This document shows, piece after piece, positions 9,501-17,851 of a stretch of DNA of 52,927 nt (position 1 is its first letter; the number at the start of each line of letters is the position of its first letter). The stretch comes from Paraburkholderia terricola (GTDB taxonomy: Bacteria > Pseudomonadota > Gammaproteobacteria > Burkholderiales > Burkholderiaceae): assembly GCF_900142195.1 (NCBI RefSeq), contig NZ_FRAB01000045.1, forward strand, positions 1-52,927, given 5' to 3'. The notes under the pieces were generated by a model, which saw only the letters and a program-made list of their open reading frames with translations, made no database searches and had not been told where the DNA came from. The position numbers and the translations under genes are program-made.

Positions 9501-10736
9501 TTCCGCGGTCAACGAACCGAAGTATTCGGTGAAACCTGTCAGCCGGTCCATCTTCGTGACCAGCAGGTAGACCGGGAAGCGGATGCCCAGTTCGGTGCGG
9601 AGTTCGGCCAGACGTGCGCGTAGCGCCGCGGCTTCAGCGATGCGCGCGTTTTCGTCAGCGTCCGTCAGTTCAGCGAGATCGATGGTGAGCAGCGCGCCGT
9701 TGATCGGCGCGCGCGGACGGTGCTGGCGCAGGATTCCCAGAAACCCGAGCCATTCGGCTTCATCAACGACCTTGCGCCGCTGTTGCGTATCGTCACGAAG
9801 GGGAACGACGGTCGCCGTGACGGCGCCCGTCGCCGCGGCTGCCGTCGATGCCGCGACGTCTGCGGCACCGTCCCTGTCGCCTGCCTCGTGTTTCGACTGG
9901 TCCCGGTTTCCGTTCGTCCGCGACTCACCGGCCGGCGATTTGCCGGTCGCGGCGTCAGGTGGCACGGGCAACTCGTGTTGCGACGTCCCGTGGCGCGTGT
10001 AATGGCCCGCCGTGTCGATCAGCACGGCGTCGTTGGTCAGCCACCAGTCAACGGAGCCGGCGTCGCCGGCCAGCGCGCTGGTTGCCCGTTGCATCTGCCC
10101 GGCCACGGGGAACGACAGCCCCGCGTTCAGCAGCGCGCTGGTTTTGCCCGACGCTTTCGAGCCGAGCGTGATGTACCACGGCAGTTCATACAGGTAGCGC
10201 TTGCCCTGAAACAGCTTGCCCAGCCCTCGCGCGCCGGTGCGCATCGCCTTCAGTCGCGCCAGTGCGCCGGCGACCACCGCGTTGACCTGCTTCAGCTGGC
10301 TGGCCGCGGGCGACTCCTCCTTCCGGCTGCCAAACTGAAGCAGCTTCCGGGTGAACTGCTCATCTTCCAGCATCATCTGCCGGAGCCGGAACAGCCAGTA
10401 GACGACGAACACGGTCAGCACAACCGCGATCGCGATCATCCGGGCTGATTCCGGTGCGAAGGGCTCGGCATGGCCAAAGGCGAGCAGCGGCGCCGCGTAC
10501 CAGATCAGCAGACACAGCGCCGCGACAAACACCACGCTGGTTGACCGGCCGGCAAGCCAGAGCAGCACGCCGGTGAGCAGCAGGGCGATCACGAGCACCC
10601 GCATGCCCACACCCGCAAGCGGCTTCAGGCCGCCGAACGCCACCAGCGGTCCGACAAACCAGATCACGAGCGCGATCACCACCAGTGCGAGGAGGGCGAG
10701 GAATTGGCGCGACACCAGAAACGACAACTTCTTCAT
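6594..10736 (-). CDS. tssM: T6SS membrane-complex protein TssM (IcmF)
   Basis: 1380 aa, the length expected of TssM. Together with TssL and TssJ it forms the trans-envelope complex that anchors the sheath-tube machine. Hydrophobic segments occur at about residues 5-35, 45-90 and 100-117. A cytoplasmic NTPase-like domain follows with a Walker A motif GSKASGKT at about 192-199. Another membrane segment near 585-610 (LIGHTLALLFFVWLAISW) leads into the large periplasmic part that contacts TssJ. A Ser/Ala/Gly/Asp-rich insert of about 60 residues interrupts the NTPase region at about 260-325 and looks like a disordered loop. The gene lies 42 bp downstream of tssL. Confidence 0.97.
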   Translation of the reverse strand: MKKLSFLVSRQFLALLALVVIALVIWFVGPLVAFGGLKPLAGVGMRVLVIALLLTGVLLWLAGRSTSVVFVAALCLLIWYAAPLLAFGHAEPFAPESARMIAIAVVLTVFVVYWLFRLRQMMLEDEQFTRKLLQFGSRKEESPAASQLKQVNAVVAGALARLKAMRTGARGLGKLFQGKRYLYELPWYITLGSKASGKTSALLNAGLSFPVAGQMQRATSALAGDAGSVDWWLTNDAVLIDTAGHYTRHGTSQHELPVPPDAATGKSPAGESRTNGNRDQSKHEAGDRDGAADVAASTAAAATGAVTATVVPLRDDTQQRRKVVDEAEWLGFLGILRQHRPRAPINGALLTIDLAELTDADENARIAEAAALRARLAELRTELGIRFPVYLLVTKMDRLTGFTEYFGSLTAEGRAQIWGFTLPYGKETIAKEGVRARCSQELGQLATRLADGVDTRLQDEYDADRRRGLAALSEEFAALTGPLGDLIERVFLDSRYDDTQLHATLRGIYFTSATQTQNGAGGEVAAERRTVMQRLAATFGSTPAARTTRQDGNQGFFLHDLLTKVVFPEAHLVRPNLRWEYRFRLLRLIGHTLALLFFVWLAISWRISFGNNSDYLDAIGHKAQALAAKVTQLYREPKPEAVPDTLTDARYLPTYRGLDLSDPDSAWRFGLYTAPDIVTESHHTYDALEDNLLLPQIVHRMEDVISQAIANRDSKAAYDALRVYLMLYDKAKFDASDVKAWVLDDWARTDSAAVFGGRASMIDHVQQLFSGERVVQSPLIRNDALIQQARSFLDGSNATDRLYQRAKAAMLREAPDEFTLIRAVGPQAGTVFTRASGAPLSRGVPGLFTFDGYRSLFDRRLPEFVKAARDDDAWVMGRSYLAGLSAAAQKKTADVVNAAVSAANGADDPLTEAIRREYLMEYAQQWDAFLGDIRTVTGTSLQFNLQVLRSFAAPDSPLARLARAAVHETTLTQPIATSDGSFLQKATDQLRQKADKTLGIRASERVEREVVDSHFAALREVVTGSAEGQATALAGVQPAAAQQGKTGLDGMTNLLNDYYTALTVADNALTNNSMPPASDTAAKIKMTADTMPAPFRAVLLALGADGSREVNQGIGQLLSRQMQAVVGDTCRLTIEGNYPFTPGSQRDVSIDDFTRVFAQGGVMDDFFAKTLSPFVDTSAKPWRYRTLPGATQAVQGPDLEPFQHAKAIRDVFFGDPGQKQLTWKADIRIPELDPTITGLTIDIDGQTTLYQHGPVAPFMVSWPGPRGGVHAEITANPRIRPDTSTISTDSPWALMRLLQKGHVVETATPGRTRVAFDFDGRKAVLDIASAGSVANPLTSDVLKTFRCPSSMPMFSLTDSGPPPGLPSANPPTLPATSVTR

Positions 10737-10778
10737 GCTTGAATCCCGAATTAAATTCCGACCGGTCTGGTTCGTCCG

Positions 10779-12098
10779 TTACTGCGCGACCGTGATTTCG
10801 ACACGCCGGTTCTGCGCGCGGCCCTGTACGGTTTTGTTGTCACCAATGGGATCGGCGTCGCCCTTGCCAACGGCCTCAAGGCGGCTCGCCGGTACACTGG
10901 CTGCCTGCAGCATCTGCATGACCTGGGTGGCGCGCTCCTCGGACAGTGCCTCGTTCGAGGCGAACTGGCGGCTGCGGATCGGCACGTTGTCGGTGTACCC
11001 AAGGACGGTCACCTTGCCTGGCACCTTCGCGACTTCGCCGGCGATCTTTGCGATCAGCGGCCCCATCGTCTGCTTCACGGATGCGCCACCCGGCGGGAAC
11101 ATCGCGTCGCCGCGGAATGTGACCGCACTGTGGTGCGCATCCTCGTCGACGCTGACCGTGCCGGCGGCGATCTCGTTTTTGAGCAGTTCTTTCAGGTGCA
11201 GGGCTGGCGGGGCAGGGGGCGGCGTCATGTGCCCGATGTCGGCAATCTGTTTCTGGACGGCAGCGCTGCGGTTCAGCAGTTCGTACTTGAAATAGCCGAA
11301 CAGGCCGAGCAGGATCAGCGAGAGCACGACGACGGTGATCCAGACAGGAAAGTCATAGAACGACGCGCGTTTGCCCTTCACGTCCGATTGCCAGTGGGGC
11401 GACAGCGCGACCGGCACGGGACCGCGCTGCGACATGATCTCGTTGTAGAGACGCTGCCGCACGGCCTCGTGCTTTCGGGACCCGCCGGTTTCATACCGGT
11501 AGCGGCCCTCGAAGCCAAGACTCAGGATCCGGTAGATCACCTCGAGCAGGTTGAGGTGTTCCTGCGGTTCCGTCATTAACCGCCCAGCCAGCAGGTAGAC
11601 CTTGTCGCCACCTTGCCGGTCTTCATGGAAGATCGTAGCCAGGCCGTTCGTCACCCATTCCACGCCGCTGTCGCCACCCTTGCCCCACGCGGTCTGCATG
11701 GCCGCTTCGTCCAGCGCCGTGCACAGGCAGTAGCGCGCGCCGATCATATGGTCGCGCCGGATATTGGCTTGTTCGCACAGTTTCTGGAACACGTGCACTT
11801 CCTGCTCGAGTAAAGACCTCAACGAAGCAATGGCCTGCTTCGAGGTCAACTGATCGGGCATATCTGCCTGCGCGCGAAGCAAAACATGGGAGGCTTCCAG
11901 TAGCGGATTCCGCGCGGCGCGAATCGCGGCAAGCCGCCGGGCAAAGGGCTCAGGCGGAAGCATCTCGATCGGCGCCGAGGCTGCGCCCTCAGCGTCGGCG
12001 ACCGCGGCTTTCACATCGCTCGCCGACGAGGTGCGTTCAGCCGCTTGCCGCGAACTGACGCCGATATCGGTACTCTGCAACTCGCTAATCTTTGCCAT
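10779..12098 (-). CDS. tssL: T6SS protein TssL with C-terminal OmpA-like domain
   Basis: 439 aa. Residues about 50-250 are the cytoplasmic DotU/IcmH domain (NPLLEASHVLLRA, YCLCTALDEA, LEVIYRILSLGFEGRYR). One transmembrane segment at about 251-272 (VWITVVVLSLILLGLFGYF) leads to a periplasmic OmpA/MotB-like peptidoglycan-binding domain with GYTDNVPI, SEERATQVM and GRAQNRRVEI. This is the extended TssL type that holds the complex to the cell wall by itself, so no separate TagL is needed. The tail also carries the FRGDAMFPPGGASV strand typical of the domain. It starts 4 bp after the PAAR stop and precedes tssM. Confidence 0.96.
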   Translation of the reverse strand: MAKISELQSTDIGVSSRQAAERTSSASDVKAAVADAEGAASAPIEMLPPEPFARRLAAIRAARNPLLEASHVLLRAQADMPDQLTSKQAIASLRSLLEQEVHVFQKLCEQANIRRDHMIGARYCLCTALDEAAMQTAWGKGGDSGVEWVTNGLATIFHEDRQGGDKVYLLAGRLMTEPQEHLNLLEVIYRILSLGFEGRYRYETGGSRKHEAVRQRLYNEIMSQRGPVPVALSPHWQSDVKGKRASFYDFPVWITVVVLSLILLGLFGYFKYELLNRSAAVQKQIADIGHMTPPPAPPALHLKELLKNEIAAGTVSVDEDAHHSAVTFRGDAMFPPGGASVKQTMGPLIAKIAGEVAKVPGKVTVLGYTDNVPIRSRQFASNEALSEERATQVMQMLQAASVPASRLEAVGKGDADPIGDNKTVQGRAQNRRVEITVAQ

Positions 12099-12102
12099 GC
12101 GC

Positions 12103-12384
12103 TCAGTCTCCGATGCTGGCCGTTGTACTGCCGATCAGCTCGCAGCCGCATTCCGTACGATTGCCCGCCACGGCCACGCGCTCGTCACCGATTGTGAAGG
12201 TCGGGTGCGCCTCGATGATCTTGTTGATACCGTGCGGCCGTCCGTCAGGGTACTTCTGCGGGCAGTCCACCAGATCGAACAGCCGGGCAATCCGCTTGCC
12301 GCCAATGGTGTGCGTTTCGGAGCCTGAAATGACCCGGCCTCCGTGCGAGGTCAGGTCGCCGACCACGATAATTTGCAATGCCAT
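12103..12384 (-). CDS. PAAR-repeat spike-tip protein
   Basis: 93 aa, the size of a stand-alone PAAR protein. It shows the family pattern of short Gly-rich strands: VVGDLTSHGGRVISGS, THTIGGKRIAR, HPTFTIGDERVAVAGN and ECGCELIGS. PAAR proteins form a cone on the VgrG trimer, bind a metal ion through His/Cys residues and sharpen the T6SS spike. With no toxin domain attached, it probably completes the spike carrying Tle1. It sits between the Tle1 gene and tssL in the same operon, 83 bp after Tle1. Confidence 0.93.
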   Translation of the reverse strand: MALQIIVVGDLTSHGGRVISGSETHTIGGKRIARLFDLVDCPQKYPDGRPHGINKIIEAHPTFTIGDERVAVAGNRTECGCELIGSTTASIGD

Positions 12385-12467
12385 GTACAGGAATCCGATG
12401 AAATGATTGCTCGACGCGAATAGCGCGATTTGGGCGAAGGCAATACAGACGATATTCGGCCGCAGCG

Positions 12468-14573
12468 TTAGCCCAGGCCCAGGTTCTCGACCCGTTGATC
12501 ACCGCCCGTAAATAGAACGCGGGCCCAGAAGTAGCCGCCGGGCACGTATTCCCTGAAATAGGGCACGCGAAACCATGCACGGCTGTCATGGATGTAATCG
12601 TCGTACAGCCTTACTGCAGCGGACGTCTTGCGCAGTGCTTCCACAGCCACGGGGGACGTGTGTTGCTGCAGGAACCCCTTCAACACTGTCCGGGGCTTAA
12701 TAACAGCGTCGTCATAGATCGAGTACGGCGAGACGGCAGCCAGGCGGCTGAGCACGTCGGGCGCTTTCATGTAGATCATTGAGGTTTCTGGCCTATGAAG
12801 CTTGCTCGCTTGTTCCCGGGTCGTGTACGGGAGGTTTGTTTGATGATTGAACTTTGTACGCCACACAGGTGCCTGAACAGGGTTCAGCCACGTCAGCAGC
12901 ACACGGAATTCTTCGGCGGCCTCCTGGATATCTGTCTTGTCATCAGAGACAAGATCGTCTGGACCGTTGCCCGGCTTGGCGACTGATGGATCGAGGCCCG
13001 CCGCTTTCGCAGCGTTCGCATCCTGTGCCCGTGCTATCGCAGTATCATTCTGCTGGAGCTCTTTCTGGTAGCCATCCATTTCCTCGCGGAGGTCGCCTGT
13101 CGGGCCGAGCGACGAGAAAGGATCGGCTGTCGCACTCATGCTTGCCGCGTTCATCCTGCTGACGATTTCGAGACGCTGGCTCTTCAGATGCTTGATCTTC
13201 GGGTCATTTTTACTCAGACGCTGGGCGTCCTCGCGCACCTGCTCACGCGACTTCGTCCCTTCATGCGCACGCTGGAAGAAGAGCTGTTCGGTTACGTAGT
13301 CCGCAGTCCCGACACGGGCACGCAAGGTTCGCCAGCCCAGCATCTGCCCCATGCCGAACCGCATTGCATCTTCGACTTTGCTGATTGCCGGAGCGGTCTT
13401 GAGCCAGTCGTTGAAAGTTCCGACCAGTTCGGGAGCCAGCTTGAAGTTCGCCTTTGTAGCTGCGGTCATGGCGTCGGGCCCGTCAGGGAGCTGCAAAGGA
13501 ACACCAGCTCGCAATGCCTCGATATACATGTCATGCAACGGAATCTGGCTGAGCTTGAACGCATCGCCTGCGAACGCTTTCCCCTGGTCGCGCGGCGGGT
13601 AGCCGCCTCCTACATCCGAATGAACCCCTGGATAGGGCACTTCGAGCAACCGGTCTTCCTGCCCTGGGTAGGCGCTACCCATCCGGATCGTATCGAGCGG
13701 GAAGCTCATACGCTGCTCGTGGATTGAAAAGAAGTGCGCGCAGCGACGCACCTGATTTGGAATGTTCAGTTGCCCGTTCGACGTCCATTCCCAGTGCCCG
13801 TCGAGCATGTTCAGCGATACGGCGACGCGCGTCGAGTCTGGCGGTCCCACCGACGCGACGGTATCGAAGAGCCCGAGAAAGTTCACGGTGTAATCGAACT
13901 CGTTCGCGATCTTGCCGCCGGGCGCCCATACGTTAATGAGCCGCGAAACAAACGATCGCGCTTCCGCGGCTCCCCGCGAAAAGCCGAATACGTTGATCCA
14001 GATCTTGCGGATGGTGCGATGGCGCCGCGATTCATCCCGGGCCTGTTTGTGCGCCGCCTTCAGGGCGGTGTAGCGGTTAGGCAGGTTGTTGACCACCGAT
14101 TTGTCACCGGTCAGCGCGCGGCTCGCGTTGCAGGCGGCATCGTCGAGCAATAGAACCTTGCCTGTGATGGCGCCGTAGATTGCGTTCAGCACTCTCGTAT
14201 AGCCCCATGCGACCCGCATGCCATAGCCCGCGGCAAAGCCCTTGCCGATCGTCGAGTAATCGGCCTCACCGATCTGCGGAAATGGCGTGCCGACTCCGGG
14301 CATGTAGAACGCGGAGATTCCTTGAGCATTGCGATTGATTGCCGCATCAAAGAGACGCGCGACGTTGGTCTGGCTCTGGGTCAGGGAGTCGCGATGGGGA
14401 TTGTCCGGCGCGTCGTTATTGTTGGTGCCGTCGAAAAACAGGCTGATGTGCAGCGTCTGCGGACACTCCATCTTCGGGTCGCAGACCTTTGCCTTGCCGT
14501 CGTCCCACGCCCGCTTTGCTTCCGGCAGGCGACCGGCTTCCGGCATCGGATCCGGCCATCGAATCACGCTCAT
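12468..14573 (-). CDS. T6SS phospholipase effector, Tle1 family (DUF2235)
   Basis: 701 aa. The N-terminal part is a DUF2235 alpha/beta-hydrolase: HISLFFDGTNNN at 42-53 and the nucleophile motif GFSRG with Ser199. Downstream segments LFDTVASVGPPDST and VPYPGVHSDVGGGYPP are the regions that normally supply the catalytic Asp and His. Tle1 enzymes hydrolyse phospholipids and are lethal in a target cell's periplasm. The C-terminal 300 residues are the membrane-associating extension seen in longer Tle1 proteins. The gene overlaps the DUF3304 immunity gene by 4 bp (ATGA), coupling their translation, and shares an operon with VgrG, the DUF4123 adaptor and PAAR. It is the only complete effector in the window. 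Confidence 0.9.
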   Translation of the reverse strand: MSVIRWPDPMPEAGRLPEAKRAWDDGKAKVCDPKMECPQTLHISLFFDGTNNNDAPDNPHRDSLTQSQTNVARLFDAAINRNAQGISAFYMPGVGTPFPQIGEADYSTIGKGFAAGYGMRVAWGYTRVLNAIYGAITGKVLLLDDAACNASRALTGDKSVVNNLPNRYTALKAAHKQARDESRRHRTIRKIWINVFGFSRGAAEARSFVSRLINVWAPGGKIANEFDYTVNFLGLFDTVASVGPPDSTRVAVSLNMLDGHWEWTSNGQLNIPNQVRRCAHFFSIHEQRMSFPLDTIRMGSAYPGQEDRLLEVPYPGVHSDVGGGYPPRDQGKAFAGDAFKLSQIPLHDMYIEALRAGVPLQLPDGPDAMTAATKANFKLAPELVGTFNDWLKTAPAISKVEDAMRFGMGQMLGWRTLRARVGTADYVTEQLFFQRAHEGTKSREQVREDAQRLSKNDPKIKHLKSQRLEIVSRMNAASMSATADPFSSLGPTGDLREEMDGYQKELQQNDTAIARAQDANAAKAAGLDPSVAKPGNGPDDLVSDDKTDIQEAAEEFRVLLTWLNPVQAPVWRTKFNHQTNLPYTTREQASKLHRPETSMIYMKAPDVLSRLAAVSPYSIYDDAVIKPRTVLKGFLQQHTSPVAVEALRKTSAAVRLYDDYIHDSRAWFRVPYFREYVPGGYFWARVLFTGGDQRVENLGLG

Positions 14574-15286
14574 TTGTTCTCTCTCTGTTTTTGAGCCTGT
14601 GCGTCCTGCTCTCGCAACTGCTTCCTGTATTCCTCTGCTGCCTGCGCGTCCCGTTCGCGGGCCGCCTGCATGGCCTTGTTCGCTTCATCGTCCAGTACGC
14701 CTTGAGCGACGTATAGGCTCTCGTCTTTCAACGGGTCGGGTATGTACAGATCTTGGTCATTGACCTGGACGACGATGCGATCGTCCGGAAGAAATCGGAC
14801 CCAGAAACCATGTGCGACCCGTTTGTACGGCGGTACTTTCGCGATGGCCTTGAGCCATTGATCGCCGCTGCGGTCCTTCTCATCAAAAGGATGGGTATCT
14901 CGCTCCCATTGCACGGTGACGCTCATGCCTTCATGCCATTTCGAAGGCACAATCACGCAGCACATTTCGCCGCTTTCACCCGGTGATTTGGCCCCTCCCT
15001 TAGAGGGGTAAACACTCGATCCTCCGCCGGTTCTGCCCTCGGCATCGGTAATCGAGAAGCTGGCGATCCCATAGGTGGAGTAGTTCAACCCACTTACGCC
15101 CGCCGGGTACGATTCCCCCTCGCCTTTCGCTGCGTCGACAGCATTCGCATTGCTGGAAGCGGGCGTTTGCTGCGGATGGCAGCCGGCAACGACCAGTCCT
15201 AGTGCAAGGACCGCCAAGGCGCGAAATAGCCGTGGTCCAGCGCCTGTGTTGCGTTTGCCTGTCCTCATATTCTTTGGCTCTGTCAC
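14570..15286 (-). CDS. DUF3304 lipoprotein, putative Tle1 immunity protein (copy adjacent to full effector)
   Basis: 238 aa. A signal sequence ends in the lipobox VVAGC, predicting a periplasm-facing lipoprotein. The DUF3304 core is visible in GVSGLNYSTYGIASFSI, a Gly-rich loop and MCCVIVPSKWHEGMSVTVQW. The C-terminus is a charged helix (AMQAARERDAQAAEEYRKQ). DUF3304 lipoproteins accompany Tle effectors and are thought to bind them in the periplasm to prevent self-killing. The gene overlaps Tle1 downstream by 4 bp. Against the second copy at 16227 the N-terminus and the WERDTHP block are nearly identical, but residues about 150-195 differ strongly, suggesting different binding specificity. 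Confidence 0.8.
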   Translation of the reverse strand: MTEPKNMRTGKRNTGAGPRLFRALAVLALGLVVAGCHPQQTPASSNANAVDAAKGEGESYPAGVSGLNYSTYGIASFSITDAEGRTGGGSSVYPSKGGAKSPGESGEMCCVIVPSKWHEGMSVTVQWERDTHPFDEKDRSGDQWLKAIAKVPPYKRVAHGFWVRFLPDDRIVVQVNDQDLYIPDPLKDESLYVAQGVLDDEANKAMQAARERDAQAAEEYRKQLREQDAQAQKQRENK

Positions 15287-16230
15287 CTTGCTCCTCCGGT
15301 GTTAGCGGTAGTTGAACTGGCGTTCGTCTGGGCTTCGTGCCGACGCGCCAGATCTTCCCAGACGTAGGACGGAATGCGGATTGAAAAGAAGTGCGCGCAG
15401 CGACGCACCTGATTTGGAATGTTCAGTTGCTCGTTCGACGTCCATTCCCAGTGCCCGTCGAGCATGTTCAGCGATACGGCGACGCGCGTCGAGTCTGGCG
15501 GTCCCACCGACGCGACGGTATCGAAGAGCCCGAGAAAGTTCACGGTGTAATCGAACTCGTCCGCGATCCTGCCGCCGGGCGCCCATACGTTAATGAGCCG
15601 CGAAACGAACGACCGCGCTTCCGCGGCTCCCCGCGAAAAGCCGAATACGTTGATCCAGATCTTGCGGATGGTGCGATGGCGCCGCGATTCATCCCGGGCC
15701 TGTTTGTGCGCCGCCGTCAGGGCGGTGTAGCGGTTAGGCAGGTTGTTGACCACCGATTTGTCGCCGGTCAGCGCACGGCTCGCGTTGTAGGCGGCATCGT
15801 CGAGCAATAGAACCTTGCCAGTGATAGCAGCGTAGATCGCGTTCAGCACTCTCGTATAGCCCCATGCGACCCGCATGCCATAACCCGCGGCAAAACCCTT
15901 GCCCATCGTCGAGTAATCAGCCTCACCGATCTGCGGAAACGGCGTGCCGACTCCGGGCATGTAGAACGCGAACATTCCCTGAGCAGGAAGATCGACCGCC
16001 GCATCAAAGAGACGCGCGACGTTGGTCTGGCTCTGGGCCAGTGAGTCGCGATGGGGATTGTCCGGCGCGTCGTTATTGTTGGTGCCGTCGAAAAACAGGC
16101 TGATGTGCAGCGTCTGCGGACACTCCATCTTCGGGTCGCAGACCTTCGCCTTGCCCTCGTCCCACGCCCGCTTTGCTTCCGGCAGGCGACCGGCTTCCGG
16201 CATCGGAGCCGGCCATCGAATCACGCTCAT
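15283..16230 (-). pseudogene. Truncated Tle1 paralogue fused to a DUF4123 tail
   Basis: 315 codons. Residues 1 to about 284 match the start of the full Tle1 at 12468 almost exactly, including FFDGTNNN and GFSRG. At HFFSI the sequence switches to RIPSYVWEDLARR, the last 31 residues of the DUF4123 adaptor (RIPPHVWEDLARR in the intact adaptor). The switch at nucleotide 15378/15379 is the breakpoint of a tandem duplication. The likely catalytic His/Asp region and the whole C-terminal extension are lost, so it should not be a working phospholipase. The frame is intact with 4-bp overlaps at both ends, so it is probably still translated and may only preserve coupling to the immunity genes. Confidence 0.85.
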
Positions 16231-16937
16231 TTGTTCTCACCCTGTCTGCCTGCCCGCGCGTCCTGCTCCCGCAGTTGCTGGCGGTATTCCTCCGCGGCCT
16301 GTCTGTCCCGTTCGCGGGCCGCCTGCATGGCCTTGTTCGCGTCGTCGTCCAGTACGCCCTGAGCGATGTATGGGTCGTGCTCGCTTGGCTTCTCAAGCGG
16401 ACTGCCGTCATCGACTCGCACCCGTATGCGGTCACCGTCCAGAAATTGCACCCAGAAGTTGTATTGCGTCGGACCATACGGCGGTACTTTCGCGACGGCC
16501 TTGAGCCATTGATCGCCGCTGCGGTCCTTGTCATCATAGGGATGGGTATCTCGCTCCCATTGCACGGTGACGGTCATGCCTTCATGCCATTTCGAAGGCA
16601 CAATCACGCAGCACATTTCGGCGCCACCGCCCGCCGGCTTGCCATCGCCTTTGGAAGGAGAGATGTTCGGCCCGCCACCAGTCTTGCCCTCGGCATCGGT
16701 AATCGAGAAGCTGGCGATCCCATAGGTGGAGTAGTTCAACCCACTCACGCCCGCCGGGTACGACTCCCCCTCGCCTTTCGCTGCGTCGACAGCATTCGCA
16801 CTGCTGGAAGCGGTTGTTTGCTGCGGATGGCAGCCGGCAACGACCAGTCCTAGTGCAAGGGCCACCAAGGCTTGAAATAGCCGTGGTCCAGCGCCTGTGT
16901 TGCGTTTGCCTGTCTTCATATTCTTCGGCTCTGTCAC
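16227..16937 (-). CDS. DUF3304 lipoprotein, putative immunity paralogue (orphan)
   Basis: 236 aa, close paralogue of the protein at 14570: same signal sequence with VVAGC lipobox, the same GVSGLNYSTYGIASFSI segment and the same MCCVIVPSKWHEGM segment. The stretch after KVPPY is different (GPTQYNFWVQFLDGDRIRVR against KRVAHGFWVRFLPDDRIVVQ). Its partner effector downstream is the truncated Tle1, so this copy is an orphan that might protect against Tle1 variants of neighbouring strains. It overlaps the DUF4123 adaptor by 4 bp at its start and the truncated Tle1 by 4 bp at its end. Confidence 0.8.
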   Translation of the reverse strand: MTEPKNMKTGKRNTGAGPRLFQALVALALGLVVAGCHPQQTTASSSANAVDAAKGEGESYPAGVSGLNYSTYGIASFSITDAEGKTGGGPNISPSKGDGKPAGGGAEMCCVIVPSKWHEGMTVTVQWERDTHPYDDKDRSGDQWLKAVAKVPPYGPTQYNFWVQFLDGDRIRVRVDDGSPLEKPSEHDPYIAQGVLDDDANKAMQAARERDRQAAEEYRQQLREQDARAGRQGENK

Positions 16938-17833
16938 CTTGCTTCTCCGGTGTTAGCGGTAGTTGAACTGCCGTTCGTCTGGGCTTCGTGCCGACGCGCC
17001 AGATCTTCCCAGACGTGGGGCGGAATGCGACCGGTTACCGCCACATATGATTCCCCCGTCGCGACCCGCTCCGACAGCGCGTGGTGGACGCGAAGATGCC
17101 GATCAAAGTCGAGCCCGTAAAGGTACGTGTGCCGGCAGAAATTCAGGCGATCAGACGGCTCCGTAAGTCCCCACTGCGACGCCCTCTGGTAGCGCGGCAG
17201 AAAATCGGTGAACCGTGCAAGGTAGGGACGCTCCTCGTCGATCAGGCCCAGCTGGATCAGTGATGCCAGCAGTTCGTCCGGTTCAGTGTGTTCGGTCAAC
17301 GCATCAAGGTCTGCGTCTTCCAGCTGAATCATGATGGACTTACAGATCCGGCTGCCGGATAGGGCATCGTTCTCGATGCGTTGCCACTCCTTGTGACGGC
17401 CGCGATACATCCATCGATCGATCGGCGCCATGAAGATGTCCCTGATCTGATCACCCCATACCGAAACGATCGCGCCCGTATTGCGAGGATCAAAGAAGCG
17501 GATCATCGCCGTCATGCTGTCGCCAATGTCGGCAAACAGGAAGGCGCGCAAGTGCGTGACCATGTCATCCAGGCTGACGCGGCTCCAGATCAGCGACATG
17601 CATGGGGAATGCAGATCGATCTGATCGAGTTCCTGAACCCAGCTGGCATCGGGATCGTCAATGCGCGCGAGGAACAGTGATGCCGGACCGAGCGCTTCTT
17701 CGGGCAATCCGGCAAAGACTGATCGAAATGTGGTTCCGGACTGCTTGAGTAGCGGCTGTATTCGCGCGGGGCAGGCTGCGGCGTCAACCAGACCGAGAAG
17801 CCGTGGGCGAGAGGGGCCGTTGTGCGATGTCAT
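16934..17833 (-). CDS. DUF4123 T6SS effector adaptor/chaperone (Tap/Tec)
   Basis: 299 aa, soluble. The DUF4123 core lies in about 1-140: LGLVDAAACPARIQPLL, FLARIDDPDASWVQEL, then FLFADIGDSMTAMIRFFDPR, the most conserved block of the family. These proteins bind an effector and load it on the tip of a specific VgrG without being secreted. The gene starts 18 bp after the vgrG stop and precedes the immunity-effector genes, the usual vgrG-tap-effector order, so the cargo should be Tle1. The last 31 residues were copied into the tandem duplication and end the truncated Tle1. Confidence 0.92.
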   Translation of the reverse strand: MTSHNGPSRPRLLGLVDAAACPARIQPLLKQSGTTFRSVFAGLPEEALGPASLFLARIDDPDASWVQELDQIDLHSPCMSLIWSRVSLDDMVTHLRAFLFADIGDSMTAMIRFFDPRNTGAIVSVWGDQIRDIFMAPIDRWMYRGRHKEWQRIENDALSGSRICKSIMIQLEDADLDALTEHTEPDELLASLIQLGLIDEERPYLARFTDFLPRYQRASQWGLTEPSDRLNFCRHTYLYGLDFDRHLRVHHALSERVATGESYVAVTGRIPPHVWEDLARRHEAQTNGSSTTANTGEAR

Positions 17834-17851
17834 GCGCTTTCTTTCGACACG

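Larger units (their letters stand above)
13722..17029 (-). repeat. 1.65-kb tandem duplication (adaptor tail, immunity, effector 5' part)
   Basis: Two direct copies lie end to end: about 13722-15378 and 15379-17029. Each holds the first ~285 codons of Tle1, a complete DUF3304 gene and the last 31 codons of DUF4123. The junction reads GGAATGCG (adaptor tail) directly followed by GATTGAAAAGAAG (Tle1), with almost no homology between the parent sites, which suggests illegitimate recombination. Copy offsets are 1657 bp at the Tle1 end and 1651 bp at the adaptor end, so small indels have accumulated. Most of the unit is nearly identical; the middle of the immunity gene is not. Confidence 0.88.
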
